From Trissonchulus latispiculum (lineage: Eukaryota > Nematoda > Enoplea > Enoplida > Ironidae), in assembly GCA_030248195.1 (NCBI GenBank), contig JASAND010024101.1, forward strand, positions 1-64,000: 64,000 nucleotides of DNA, in the 5' to 3' direction. Shown piece by piece: positions 11,418 to 23,051 of the stretch (position 1 is the first letter of the stretch; each line of letters begins with the position of its first letter). Under the pieces are notes generated by a model. The model was not told the DNA's origin. It did no database searches and saw nothing but the letters and a program-made list of their open reading frames with translations. A program made the translations under genes and the position numbers.

Positions 11418-13064
11418 GTATATATATAAGCCGCAGCTGGAAAATTTTTTGCAATGGTATATAATAGCCATAGGTCCCAACCTTAACATATTATGTAGGT
11501 TTGACCGCCGTGGCCCAACTCCTTCGACCAGCGAATACAGGGTACCCAAAATAGTCGACCCCCCCTCAAAACCGACCCTCGAACAACTCCGGACCGAAAT
11601 TGAAAATTTTGCTATTTGTCACTGCGGACTTCGCTACATATTGTAACATGTCCACACTCTGCACTATCTAGCCATATATATATTGGATACCTTGCCATGA
11701 CCGACCTCTGGGCTGGCAAGCGGCGGGTGATGTTTTGCGAACTTTTTTGCAAAAAAATCACCCACAAGTTTTTGTAAAAGGTGCTGGCTGGCTGCTTCAG
11801 CAAACCTAACGCAAAATTCGAGCTTCGCTGTTTGTAAATCTTTCGAAATTCGATGAAATAAATTAAAATAAATGTTGTTTCAGTGTTTTTTCGCGTATTT
11901 CTTTGTCCCAGAGTACTTTTTGGCCACTTTAGCTGAGCCAAACAGCCGATCCGCCGAAATTAGGTTTTTACCGACAGCACAAACTTGCCAAGTCCAAATG
12001 CAATTTTGAGCTGTTCACGTGAAAGAACGCATTAAACTTGCTGCATGGATGACTTTTGAGCAACTAAGTACCATTTTTGAGAGTTTGGCAGGGAAACCAA
12101 AAATCTTTTCCCGCCCCTTAGTGTATTTCCCATTTTTTAAATTCTGCTAGCAGTTTGCCAAGCGCCTCAGGAAGACGAGCCGATATTTTTGGAAAGAGCA
12201 CATGTTGTTGTCATAGAAACTATTAATTGTTATTATCTAACCACTATAGAAAATTTTTATTGGCCTTCAAAATAAGCAAATTTTGAGTTTTTGGGGGGGT
12301 CGAAAATGCCAAAATTTCAAAATGTTCAAGTGGTCCAATTTTGTGTGGTAGGTGGAATCAATGGGCCCTGGCAATTTGCATGCAAAATTTGAGCCCGCTA
12401 GCTCATCCCAATCGTTGGTTTTTCTCCCACCACTTGCGGGTTGTTTTTTCCCGACCTCTACGAGGAACAGGCGAAAGGGAAGTTTTGCGGTTGCTTACGA
12501 TAAATCTTGGTAACTGGGTCCACTGAAGCTAACACTTTTCCACGACGAGAGCTCCAAAATTGCGGGAACTGCCCATTTTGAATTCTTTCGGTATACTTTG
12601 GAGATATACGTAGTCAAGACCCGGGATAAACAAAACGGTTTTCGACTTAAGCATCTAACTTTCGCAAATGTTGGCCAATCTGGAAGCGGTTTTGCATGTA
12701 AGTGCCCGGCACTGCCCTCTATCGATTCAGGTATTAAAATCTTTCCTAGCACCACAGATTCTCAGATTACTAAAAAATCAGTGATTTTTTTACCCGACAA
12801 AGTGGTAAAAAATGGTTTGTGGTAAAAAAATCACCCCAAAATATTGGCGCTAGAGTAGATTTGATGCTTCCAGGTAAAAGAGCGCATCAAATTTAGTATA
12901 TTTAGCCAAAAAACAAAGTTATAATGAATTGGTATATAACAATTTTTATCGATTTGAAAAGTTCAAAAATTGTGCAGCATCAAGTATCAACCAATCGGGT
13001 TTCATAAGCAAAATAGCCATTTTTGAAAAATATTCAAACAAGTAACAAAAATGCTCCGCACAAA
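11418..13064. other. Intergenic stretch with scattered A-tract/TCACCC motifs
   Basis: AT-rich sequence without coding features. Motifs of the form AAAAAAATCACCC and their complements occur around 11,725-11,765 and 12,770-12,835, suggesting decayed relatives of the element at 6,695. No complete element ends could be paired. Confidence 0.45.
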
Positions 13065-13512
13065 TCGGGAAAAAAGCCACTTTGGTCGAAGCATATCCTG
13101 AAGGCGTAGACCAATTCTGAGTGTTCCAACGTGTTCAGCGTCGCTTATTTACCCTAGTTTTGTTGTTTACCGAGGCAAATTGCCATCGTAAAGCATTAAA
13201 TAGAACTTTTTAGTTTGCAGCATAAACTGGCTAGGTTTCATCAAATATAACGTAAACATATAAATTTTTTAAAAACTTGCTAAAACGAAGGCTAACCACA
13301 AAATAGTGTTTTCGAATGAATTCATAATGCTCTTTTTGGCCAAATGTGCCAGTTTCAGGATGAAATGTGGAGTGTAGCGGTCAAAACGACTGACGTGACA
13401 TATTCGTCCAAAAGTTGCGCAATTTCAGGGACTGTCCACCTGCAAACGGTATTGCTTTGTAAAACTTGAATTGCTGATTATTTTCAACATAGTTATCATG
13501 CCAGAAATCCAG
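13065..13512. mobile_element. Partial copy of the AGTCAATCGGG element
   Basis: From AATCGGGAAAAAAGCCAC onward this is closely similar to 4,955-5,405 of the full element. The left end is missing and the right part is replaced at 13,513 by the fold-back element, which joins within CCAGAA. Confidence 0.7.
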
Positions 13513-14300
13513 AACAAGAACCAAAAATGCTCCTTCGTCGCATGTAAAATACATATGAGTACTCTCAGGCAGGTTGTACAAACACGGAAACTAGCCTGTA
13601 AAATGCATATTATGAGTGGCGTTGAGGTTGTAAATTAAGGAAAACAAGTTGCAACGGCTTAACATATGAGCCTGTCCTACAACGAGGCTCATATTGGCGT
13701 ACGTATGTCATAATATAATTTGTCGATATTTGACCTTCATATAAATAGCACGTAAAGCTTTTCATTACAAAATTGTCCTTCACACACCTTGTCGCTGAGA
13801 CACTGTGCATACGCATCATACGGCATGCCACTCTGCGCTCTGACTCAAAGCCATGTGGGGAAAGCATTACGTATGTGAGAGTAGTGTGTCATAGTGTTCC
13901 GAGAATACAGTAGGTGTACTATAGTGCATCCGGAAATAGGTGCCATGGTGTTTCGGGAAACATCCGCTTGCATGTACAGTTAAACTTGAGGTGTCGCAGT
14001 TCACTTCGTTCTGTCCATTTCTTTCAAGCCACAATGTCAACATGTTATGTCAATTCATTCGTTTTTTCTTTAATATGAGGACCTGATGATCTTTAAGAAG
14101 GCTGCACTGTGACGCCAATATGAGCCTCGTTGTAGGACAGGCTCATATGTTAAGCCGTTGCAACTTGTTTTCCTGAATTTACAACTTCAACGCCACTCAT
14201 ATGCATTTTACAGGCTAGTTTCCGTGTTTGTACAACCTGCCTGAGAGTATATACTCATATGTATTTTACATGCGACGAAGGAGCATTTTTGGTTCTTGTT
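13513..14300. mobile_element. Fold-back element with inverted arms of about 190 bp
   Basis: The left arm begins AACAAGAACCAAAAATGCTCC and runs to about 13,700. The right arm, about 14,113-14,300, is its inverted complement, ending GGAGCATTTTTGGTTCTTGTT. The two arms differ by a few bases and small indels. The centre (about 410 bp) has no coding features. A second copy begins at 17,606. Long arms and lack of coding capacity fit a non-autonomous fold-back transposon. Confidence 0.7.
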
Positions 14301-14429
14301 TTCCATTCTTTTACATGTGTATGCGCAAAAAAGAACCAACATAATATATTTCCGAACACCATGCGCAAGCAGATACGTACTACTTTGACCACTTTTGGAA
14401 AATTTTATATTTGACCCAAAATCGCTTAC

Positions 14430-14695
14430 GTCCCCACCCCACCCCACCACAGCACTCTACAGCCACTTTGAGCATGCAATTCTATGACAAAAGTTGCTCA
14501 GCTCACTTAGGGCTTTCATTTGGTACCAAATTTGACCACTTTTCATTTTTGACCGAATATCGCCAAGTCCCCAACCCACCCCACCACAGCACTCTACAGC
14601 CACTTTGAGCATGCAATTCTATGACAAAAGTTGCTCAGCTCACTTAGGGCTTTCATTTGGTACCAAATTTGACCACTTTTGAAAAATTTCATTTT
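14430..14695 (+). repeat. Two-unit tandem repeat of about 133 bp
   Basis: CCCACCCCACCACAGCACTC...GGTACCAAATTTGACCACTT occurs at about 14,438 and again at about 14,571. A short stretch between units differs. No gene seen. Confidence 0.75.
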
Positions 14696-14699
14696 GGAC

Positions 14700-15010
14700 C
14701 CCTTGATCCCTTACCGACCTGACCCCTATGACGGTCAAGTGGAGCCAGCCCAGCAAAATGGGTGCGTTGTACAGCAAAACGGACACCGGAAATGAGCTGG
14801 GCGCAATAGAAAACCCCCATAGAGAAAGTTTTGAGAGGCCAAGTAGAGCATAGTATGGACCTCCAGGAAACGGTTGCCGACATGACCCTCCAGACGACAA
14901 AGTGGAACCAGCCCAGCAAGATGGATGAGTCGGTCAGCAAAACGGACACCGGATATGAGCTGGGCGCACCAGAAAACCCCTATAGAGAAAGTTTTTTGCT
15001 GGGTTCGGAC
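14700..15010 (-). repeat. Inverted copy of the roughly 169-bp satellite
   Basis: Two units read on the minus strand match those at 8,196-8,545 (CCAGCCCAGCAARATGG at about 14,745 and 14,908). The sequence 15,010-15,590 beyond it is unremarkable AT-rich DNA in which I see no gene. Confidence 0.7.
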
Positions 15011-15666
15011 CATTTTGTTACCCGAAAAGTGGCAAAATTTTGGGGGTAAAAAATGGTCAGCTGGTGGAGCCCCAATGCAGCAGGGGATATGGTGTCTTGT
15101 GTGTTAATACTTGGGGCCAATACAAACCCACATGCAAAGTATTGGAGCCAGGAGTCTCTCCACGCTAGCAAGAGAAGATTGGAAATTCCGATATGACCCT
15201 TACCTTTTGGCGGTGGTTTTGGGAGGTCAACTTTGAAAACACACTGAAAACTTTCTATTTGGCCCAGGGGTCTCATACTTATAGTTTGTGGTCATCTAAG
15301 GTGGCGCTATATTATCACACATTAGTTGGACTCACAGAGCCTACCAGGCTTCCAGGGCGGCCCCGTTTTTTTACTCTTATTTGGGGGTGTTTTTCCCGGG
15401 TCTGACTATAACTGTTTTACCATAAAGGACAACTACTTCGAAACGGGTTCCCTTTACTTCGTTTTCATGGGCTCTGGAGGGGGATGCCGTGGGAAGGGGC
15501 AAATACAGATTTGCCCCATCCATGTTCCGTCAAATTCAACGCGGCTTTGAGCTAATGCGCCGGTTCGAGCTTTGCTAACTTCAGCATTACTGTTTCAAGC
15601 AAACAACATAGTCTATATATACACACATATATATATATATACGTATATATACGTATATATATATAT

Positions 15667-15936
15667 CAGGCCCGCGCCCAGGATTTTGAAAAGGGGAGGG
15701 TCCAAGGTGAAACTCAACGGGGGGTCTGGGGGCCCGAGCCCCTCAGAAGTTTGCATTTTTGACCAAAAACAGTACATTGAACGTTTATTTCTTGCAAAAA
15801 GTATATAAATTATCGCACCGAAGGCGCGAAAATTTTTTAAACAGCTGTTTTTTCCATAAAAATAGCAAAAATTTTCCATTTTGTCATCCCAAAAGGAGGG
15901 GCTAGACCCCTTGACCCCCCCCTGGGTGCGGCCTTG
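15667..15936. mobile_element. 270-bp hAT-like non-autonomous element inserted in an AT microsatellite
   Basis: The left end CAGGCCCGCGCCCAGG and the complement of the right end, CAAGGCCGCACCCAGG, form an imperfect 16-bp inverted repeat starting with CA. The element sits between (AT)n tracts, so an 8-bp duplication ATATATAT is possible but cannot be proved. The interior is G-run-rich with no coding sequence. Ends of this type are familiar from hAT elements, which create 8-bp duplications. Confidence 0.6.
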
Positions 15937-16193
15937 ATATATATATATATAAATTAAAATAAAATGTGCCATACATACCCAAAGTAAGATGATAGACGAG
16001 ATAGATAGATGGATGGGCAGATAGGAAGAATCGAAATATGGATAGACAGAAAGAGATAAATAGGTAGTTAGTACGTATATGCAACACGAATATATACCGT
16101 TTGATTCTGCTACCTCAACTGTCTACGAACTCTAGCTTTGATCAAGACACTAAGCTAAGAGTTTGTTTTAAGCTGAGTGGCAGCGAAAGTGCG

Positions 16194-16194
<1 letters not shown>

Positions 16195-16230
<36 letters not shown>
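16195..16230. repeat. (TA)n microsatellite
   Basis: About 30 bases of uninterrupted TA dinucleotide. Other TA tracts lie at 15,610-15,666, 15,937-15,952 and 35,900-35,990. Confidence 0.9.
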
Positions 16231-16948
16231 TTATCCTGAGCAGATTATCTGATCCTCCCGTTTGATCCAGTGTTAGCCTTTGGTAGATATTTTCAATTCT
16301 GAAACAGTAAATCTAATTTTATAACATGTATATACGTACGATACGGTTCGTGCTGAAGTTCTTCTTCTGGCTAAGTGATATTTCAAGAAAATTAGCTAAC
16401 TTTTCCGCCTGTGCGATGTTTATATACATATATCTGTACAAGTAGGAAAAATGCTCCTTGCAGTCGCATGAAAAAGTTAGTATGAGCTATGATGGTCAAC
16501 ACTTAAATGTGTCAAGGACAAGATTTAAAATGTTTAATATGAGCCAACATCTAAATAAGTAGAGGACAAGATGTAAACGGCTAATATGAGCCGCTACGTT
16601 TCACTTGGGCTCATATTGATGCTCATTTAGCTTTTGCTTACTTTGAATCCAACACTGAAACGGCTTGCATGAATAACGACGCATATAAACATTAATTTTG
16701 CAAAGCTGTACGTAAATGTTTTCTTCTCCACCGCTACATCCAGTACACATTTAAGGCCATCATATAAGTCAACAAAACGAAACCGAAGTCCAATCTAATG
16801 AAGAAACGAAATGTGGAACTTATGTTGTGAAATCTTGAGAAATCACATTTGAAGTTATTATCGCAATCATCACATTAATTCAATATTCCCAAGCCAATCA
16901 AATCGTTTATAAACACTGATGCTTATATGCCAACCGTAAACTGTATAT

Positions 16949-17605
16949 AGTCAATCGGGGAAAAAGCCATTTTTTCAAACTTTTGGACGTGTAGAACTCA
17001 TTTTTTGGAATTATGGGAAAATTCTTGTAGTTTGAAGAATGGCAACCCCTACGGATTATTTTCATGTATTAATGACTTCTCTGAACCGTAGCAATAGAGA
17101 GCACTATGTGATTTATTTCCTGGGGAAAAAAGCCAAAATCCGGAAAAAAGCCACTCATCGGGAAAAAAGCCGCTTTGGTCGAAGCATATCCTGAAGGCGT
17201 AGACCAATTCTGAGTGTTCCAACGTGTTCAGCGTCGCTTATTTACCCTAGTTTTGTTGTTTACCGAGGCAAATTGCCATCGTAAAGCATTAAATAGAACT
17301 TTTTAGTTTGCAGCATAAACTGGCTAGGTTTCATCAAATATAACGTAAACATATAAATTTTTTAAAAACTTGCTAAAACGAAGGCTAACCACAAAATAGT
17401 GTTTTCGAATGAATTCTTAATGCTCTTTTTGGCCAAATGTGCCAGTTTCAGGATGAAATGTGGAGTGTAGCGGTCAAAACGACTGACGTGACATATTCGT
17501 CCAAAAGTTGCGCAATTTCAGGGACTGTCCACCTGCAAACGGTATTGCTTTGTAAAACTTGAATTGCTGATTATTTTCAACATAGTTATCATGCCAGAAA
17601 TCCAG
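16949..17605. mobile_element. Second partial copy of the AGTCAATCGGG element, left end intact
   Basis: Begins at AGTCAATCGGGG after TATAT and matches 4,741-5,405 closely. It is joined at 17,606 to the same fold-back element at the same internal point as the copy at 13,065, so the two composite blocks are segmental duplicates and not independent insertions. Confidence 0.75.
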
Positions 17606-17958
17606 AACAAGAACCAAAAATGCTCCTTCGTCGCATGTAAAATACATATGAGTACTCTCAGGCTCAGGCAGGTTGTACAAACACGGAAACTAGCCTGTAA
17701 AATGCATATTATGAGTGGCGTTGAGGTTGTAAATTAAGGAAAACAAGTTGCAACGGCTTAACATATGAGCCTGTCCTACAACGAGGCTCATATTGGCGTA
17801 CGTATGTCATAATATAATTTGTCGATATTTGACCTTCATATAAATAGCACGTAAAGCTTTTCATTACAAAATTGTCCTTCACACACCTTGTCGCTGAGAC
17901 ACTGTGCATACGCATCATACGGCATGCCACTCTGCGCTCTGACTCAAAGCCATGTGGG

Positions 17959-19353
17959 CAGTAGCGTAGGTACAAAAAATTTTCAGGGGGGGGGGCGGCT
18001 TTGACCGAGGACTTTTGAGGGGGGGATAAAATTGTCTATTTTTGCCTAACGATTACACGCACACTGTGTATTATATATAGGTACTGCAAGTTGTCCTATT
18101 AATTCAAGTCTTCTATGGTTCATGTTTTGACTTGTTACAACTGAAAGCGATATATATCCTAAGTCCCAAATGGAGGGTCTGGGGGGCAGAGCCCCCCAGA
18201 AGTTGAGAAAATTTTAAAATTTCGCAATTAAACGCTATTGAAACATTCAATTCTTAATAAATGATTTATCAATTGACTAACAGCATTTTGTACTTTTGTT
18301 TGCTATTTTGCCGCGATGGCCGAGTGGTTAAGGCGTTCGACTAAAGATCCGACGGTCCGAGGTTCGAATCCCCCCTGCCACAAGGCTTTCGCAAATCCCC
18401 TTGAGCAAGGGACTAAGCACATATCGGTTCGCCGTGGGCTCCAGCCAACCCAGCTGTCTATCCTTAACTGGTCGGTAAATGGGTACCACTTCGGTGGGAA
18501 GGTAACAGGAGTCTGTGTTCTGGCGTAAGCCTGATGAAGGGCTGGCCCCCTTTCCACAGATGTAGTCAACATTCGAGTTGTCACTCCTGGCTTCGGGCTG
18601 AGAATCCGGAGATAAGCACCGGCACCCTATAACCTTCTATAGGTTGGAGTTCTCTCTCCAGGGGTCACTTTACCTTTTTTTTTTGCTATTTTCTACATAC
18701 GTTTTCTGTCTTAACTGCGTATTCTGATGACCGGCATTTTTTTAGGGTTTTGAAAGTGGGGGGGGGGGGGGCTTCGCCCCCCCCTAGGGAGGGGGAAGTG
18801 GGGGGGGGGGCGAACCAAAGGTATAAAATACCAAAATTTTTAGCGAAAAATTAGCATTTTTAAGGTAAAAACGCAAAAAAATCGCTGTTTTTAAGCTTAA
18901 AATGAGCTTATAAGTCCATAAATTAGCTAAAAATTAAGTTAGCGACCCCCAAAAAAGTGGGGGGGGCTTGCCGAAAAGTGGGGGGGGATGAAAGTGGGGG
19001 GGCTCCGAAAAGTGGAGGGGGGAACCGAAAAGTGGGGGGCCCCCACCCCCCCCCCTCACTAAAAAAATGCCAGGATGATATCAACCAATTATACATATAT
19101 GCCAATTTAGGTAATCTAAATAGCCAAAATTCGCGCCGGAGGCGCGAAAATTTTTTAATGGTGTAGAAAATGCATCAATGTTGAGCTAATTTGAAGCATT
19201 AATGTATAATCTGTGCACGTTTCTAATAAAGTTAATCGCCCGCGCTCCGCGCGGGCGTAAAATTTTTCTTTTGCCCAATTTTTCAGGGGGGCAAAGCCAT
19301 TATTTCGGGGAGGGCGGCCGCCCCCCCCCGCCCCCCCCGTATCTACGCTAGTG
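17959..19353. mobile_element. 1,395-bp hAT-like non-autonomous element with 8-bp target duplication
   Basis: CATGTGGG occurs immediately before (17,951-17,958) and after (19,354-19,361) the insert, while the unoccupied copy near 13,850 has it once. The ends are CAGTAGCGTAGGTAC and, on the complement, CACTAGCGTAGATAC. Eight-base duplications and CA-starting ends are typical of hAT transposons. The interior has G-run blocks facing C-run blocks and a nested SINE at 18,310. No transposase was found. Confidence 0.82.
18310..18681 (+). mobile_element. tRNA-derived SINE nested in the hAT-like element
   Basis: The 5' part has A box TGGCCGAGTGG and B box GGTTCGAATCC, as in class II (Leu/Ser-like) tRNAs, and the 3' end is a T-rich tail. 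An 11-base duplication TTTGCTATTTT flanks it at 18,299-18,309 and 18,682-18,692, which is what target-primed reverse transcription leaves. Body length is 372 bp. It must have inserted after, or been carried by, the surrounding hAT-like element. Confidence 0.82.
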
Positions 19354-20673
19354 CATGTGGGGAAAGCATTACGTATGTGAGAGTAGTGTGTCATAGTGTT
19401 CCGAGAATACAGTAGGTGTACTATAGTGCATCCGGAAATAGGTGCCATGGTGTTTCGGGAAACATCCGCTTGCATGTACAGTTAAACTTGAGGTGTCGCA
19501 GTTCACTTCGTTCTGTCCATTTCTTTCAAGCCACAATGTCATTGTTCTGTCACAATATCGTACATTCTAGACAGAAGCATGTGAGGAAAGATGGGAAGGC
19601 GCGATTGTCTCAAGAGGAAAAAAGCACACTGCAGGATTGCCGTAGGTATGTGTGTGCTGGCTGATTCCCCTACCCACCCCATTCAACAATTTAGTTGTTG
19701 GTGGACCCACAAAGTGATTGTCAAGCCGTTAGGTCTGTGTCTGTGGGCTCATAACCCCCTTCTGTCAAACTAATCAATTGTGGATGGAGGGACGAATTGC
19801 GACAGCTTCATTCATTGGTGCCGCAATGGTGGGTCTGCCGTCTTCCGCGTCAATGACAAGACGCTTCCCTGTCCACCATAAGCCAGACTTGTACATAGAG
19901 CACTATCAAAGGAAATTACTTTATATGTTTACAGTTTCCGGTCACTGTGCAGATACACATATTCGCCCACGTAATATTTTGTGTTTTTAATTTTTTGCAG
20001 TGATATTGCGACAGCTTCATCCATTGCAGCCGCAATGGTGGGTCTGCCGTCTTCCGCGTCAACGACAAGACGCGAACCTCTACCGCAGACGTCTACATCA
20101 CCAAATGCAACTGCGTCACGTACGGAACCAGGTTCAGCCTCTGTGGCTAAGGGAAGGCCAGGCAGGTTAGAATGAGTGGCGCAACTGAGTCAGTCACTAC
20201 TACATTATGAGAAGGGCCTTTCATGTTATGACATATCAATGAATTCTCTACTTATATAGATACAGTTAGACTTCACTTAACTCTGTCTGATCTGAGTACA
20301 CGCATGTCAACAAGAATTTTATGTTCGGCAAATGCTGTATACTGTGTCTTCAGGTCGCCTACGGATACAACGGATACTAGTATAGCGTCGAGGATTTTGT
20401 CGGCTGTCAACAAAAATAAGAACTTCCATACTGCAACCGTCGGAAAGTCAAACAAACAGCTGGAATACAAGCGCCACAAAGATCATCAGAAAAAGATCTC
20501 CGCAAAAGGGGAGATAAAACAACAAGAAACGCTAAAGTAAGTTTTTGATAAAGCTGGAGTTGCATTTTTGCACTAATTGTGGGCAGACGGATTTGGCAAC
20601 TAGCATCCAGTCCGCAATATGTCATGTAAGAAATGAAATTGCCACTTCAGCAACTGAGACCCGAAAAATTCCG

Positions 20674-20745
20674 GCCTCGGCTGGGATTCCAACCCACGAC
20701 TCTGGGATGAACGCTACGACGCTCTACCAACTGAGCTACCGAGGC
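20674..20745 (-). repeat. tRNA-like sequence (SINE head) in a gene 2 intron
   Basis: On the minus strand: acceptor GCCTCGG pairing fully with CCGAGGC, D arm GCTC/GAGC and T-arm region GGTTGGAATCC. The anticodon arm is not canonical. A diverged tandem partner follows at 20,943-21,013. Both lie in the intron between the exons equivalent to gene 2 exons 14 and 15. Confidence 0.6.
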
Positions 20746-20942
20746 TACAGTCGCACCAAGCTAGAAGGAGTTCGTATCCAAACTGAAGTGACGATGAATT
20801 AATAATGCGTTAGACTACGCGGACAAACACATTTTCCAGGGCGAGGTAGACTGTGGTCTCCTCAAGCTTCCTGGATGTATAAGGCAGATCCAATGTAACA
20901 AATCAAATTACAACTTCGGCACTTGAGACCCAAAAAATCCGG

Positions 20943-21013
20943 GCCTCGCGTGGGATTACAACCCACGACTTTCGGATGAACGCTCCGACGTTCTGCCAAC
21001 TAGCTAACGAGGC
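20943..21013 (-). repeat. Diverged tandem copy of the tRNA-like repeat
   Basis: About 75-80% similar by eye to 20,674-20,745, including flanks (GCTAGAAGGAGTTCGTATC follows both), so the SINE and its surroundings were duplicated in tandem. Confidence 0.55.
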
Positions 21014-22012
21014 TACAGTCGGACAAAGCTAGAAGGAGTTCGTATCAAAAATTAAGTGGCGATGAATTACTAATGCTTTATTTCTATTTCATATTTCTTA
21101 TTTCTTTATTACTTATTTTCTTTATGATTAATGCGTTATACAACAAGGACAAACACATGATCCAGGCCGAGGTACACTGAAGTGTTCTCAAGCTTGCTTT
21201 TTTTCTTCAGTTCTTCGAAACTTCCCCTGAACAATCGGCCTACTCATGTCAAGGCGGATGCATTGGCTAAATACAGGAAACAGACTGTTGACGTTGCGTC
21301 TGGAGGGTATGTCTCTTTCAGATTTGTACAAGCTCGTTAACAAGACTAGGATTTCTGTGTCAGCTAGTAAGAAGCATACAGTTCACATTGCGTCACCAGA
21401 GTACTGGTCACCCAGAGTACTCCTAAACACGTTTAACAGCAGCATGCCTTCTTGTTTGGCCAATCCCTCCCTAATCTACGTATTAAGCATATTGTGTTAT
21501 TTTGCCGCCGACGGAAATATAAAGCCGTAGTAACTTATGTTTTGTTTTGAGGCGGCCATACTTTTACTTACACTTATTTCAGACCTTCCCAGCTACATCT
21601 ACTAGACAGTCTCATTGAGCAGAGCATCTCAGCTGCTGAGGAAAGTTCTGATGAAGAAGAAGATCAGGCAGCACCATCCGGATCGGAAGATCATAACAAT
21701 GAATCTGGATCTGATCAAAGCAACTCAGCGCAGCTGGATGACGTCGCTGTAGAAGAAGTTTCAGATGAGGAGGAAGACTAATACCGGCTATTGTCTACCA
21801 GCTATGTTAGAAGTATTGTACCCACAGACTATTGAATCTTGAACAGTTTTTGTGTTAACTTTTTCTTAAATCTGGATTTCTTGGCATCTTTCTATTTCTG
21901 TATATTGTATACGTTTTGTTGTACCTGTTTACGTTTTGCTGGACCTGGTATTACATGTGACCTAATTGTTCTGAAACTTATTATTTTTTTGTTGTAACGA
22001 TGTTCTTAACTA

Positions 22013-22018
22013 ATAAAC
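22013..22018 (+). promoter_or_regulatory. AATAAA polyadenylation signal of the gene 2 fragment
   Basis: AATAAA followed by GT-rich CTGGTGTGTGAATGTGTG, about 230 bases after the stop codon. Same as at 52,970. Confidence 0.6.
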
Positions 22019-23051
22019 TGGTGTGTGAATGTGTGTTTTTGTTTTCAGCATGTTTAATTAGTGTATAGGAAGCATCCAGCAAAGGCTTTTGTATAGTTGT
22101 GAGGATGCTATGGTATGAAAAAAGTTGTCGGATGGGTGTCCGTCGGTGACAAGAGAAGACGCAGTTCTACTATGGTGTAAATATTGTTTTCTCGCTACAA
22201 AATAACATTTTTTAATCTGAACTTAAACATAAATAGGACTATTTGATGTGAAATTAGACGAAAATAGTTAAGCTGTTTTTCAAATACGAAAACACAGGGT
22301 TCTCTTAAAGTTTGTGTAATAGCGGCCGGTCAAAGGAAGACCTAGACGGGTCCTGAAAAGAGACTTAAATGTTGCAAAAATTTGTTACCGCAGACTTAAA
22401 ACTAAAAGAGAGAGGATAATCGAAGCGCGGGTACCTGCAACTCAGTTCCAACTCATAATACGACTATTCCCACCGTAAGCGTTGCTGTCACAGTGCGAAT
22501 TTTTTGTGTATACAAATGATATATTAATGTTTCGTTCTAAGTATATATAGTGTTGTTGTAACAGCCGGGCAATATTCAACAGCATGCAGCTTGTGCGACA
22601 TGCGACAGTTGAGGCACAATACTAAGTTTTTGTTCATGTAATATTGGCATAGAATTGGTTTAAATTATGTTTTAAATAATGTTATATCCGTTTTGTCTAT
22701 TTGCTGTCTGGAAACGCCCTACCTTTGTTTAAGGGCAATACGGCCAACTTCATAACAATGCTGATTTCTGTTATGCCATGGAAGAGCACAGACTTTGTCC
22801 AATTTGAAACTGTAACAAGTGATAGTAGTTTGGAGATCGTACACGTTTTGTGAATCGTATACGTGCCACAGTACAACAGCAGTACTGTTTGTGATGTTGT
22901 TTTATGTTTCCTTTATGTTGTGATGTTTTCTAATCATATACAATATACAGAGTTTGGTTATTCCAATAGGTGCAAAGGTTGTCTTTAGAAGAATACAGTC
23001 ATCAGCTGCCCGTCATAGTTGCTAAGGCTACACACACTTTAAAATGCTTAC

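Larger units (their letters stand above)
17606..19540. mobile_element. Fold-back element copy interrupted by a hAT-like insertion and truncated
   Basis: 17,606-17,958 and 19,354-19,540 together match 13,513-14,032 of the other copy. The intervening 1.4 kb is a separate insertion. The match ends at CACAATGTCA, where the sequence switches to the gene 2 fragment. The right arm of the fold-back element is therefore missing. Confidence 0.75.
19571..21781 (+). pseudogene. 3' fragment of gene 2 (exons 12-16), second copy
   Basis: Exons equivalent to gene 2 exons 12-16 lie at 19,571-19,645, 20,001-20,165, 20,354-20,536, 21,211-21,306 and 21,583-21,781, with the same splice signals and stop codon. 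Exons 1-11 are not upstream in this orientation; they occur on the other strand from 23,052, and exon 11 is absent on this side. No start is available, so this fragment is unlikely to be expressed as a normal protein. Sequence decay is almost nil, which implies recent duplication, another allele, or an assembly duplicate. Confidence 0.7.
19541..22034 (+). repeat. Direct duplicate of 50,498-52,991
   Basis: From TTGTTCTGTCACAATATCGT to GTGTGTGAATGTGT, this 2.49-kb block matches the right-hand copy at a constant offset of 30,957 almost base for base. It carries the last five exons and polyadenylation region of gene 2. On the left it abuts the truncated fold-back element; on the right it abuts the outer end of the left palindrome arm. 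Confidence 0.93.
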
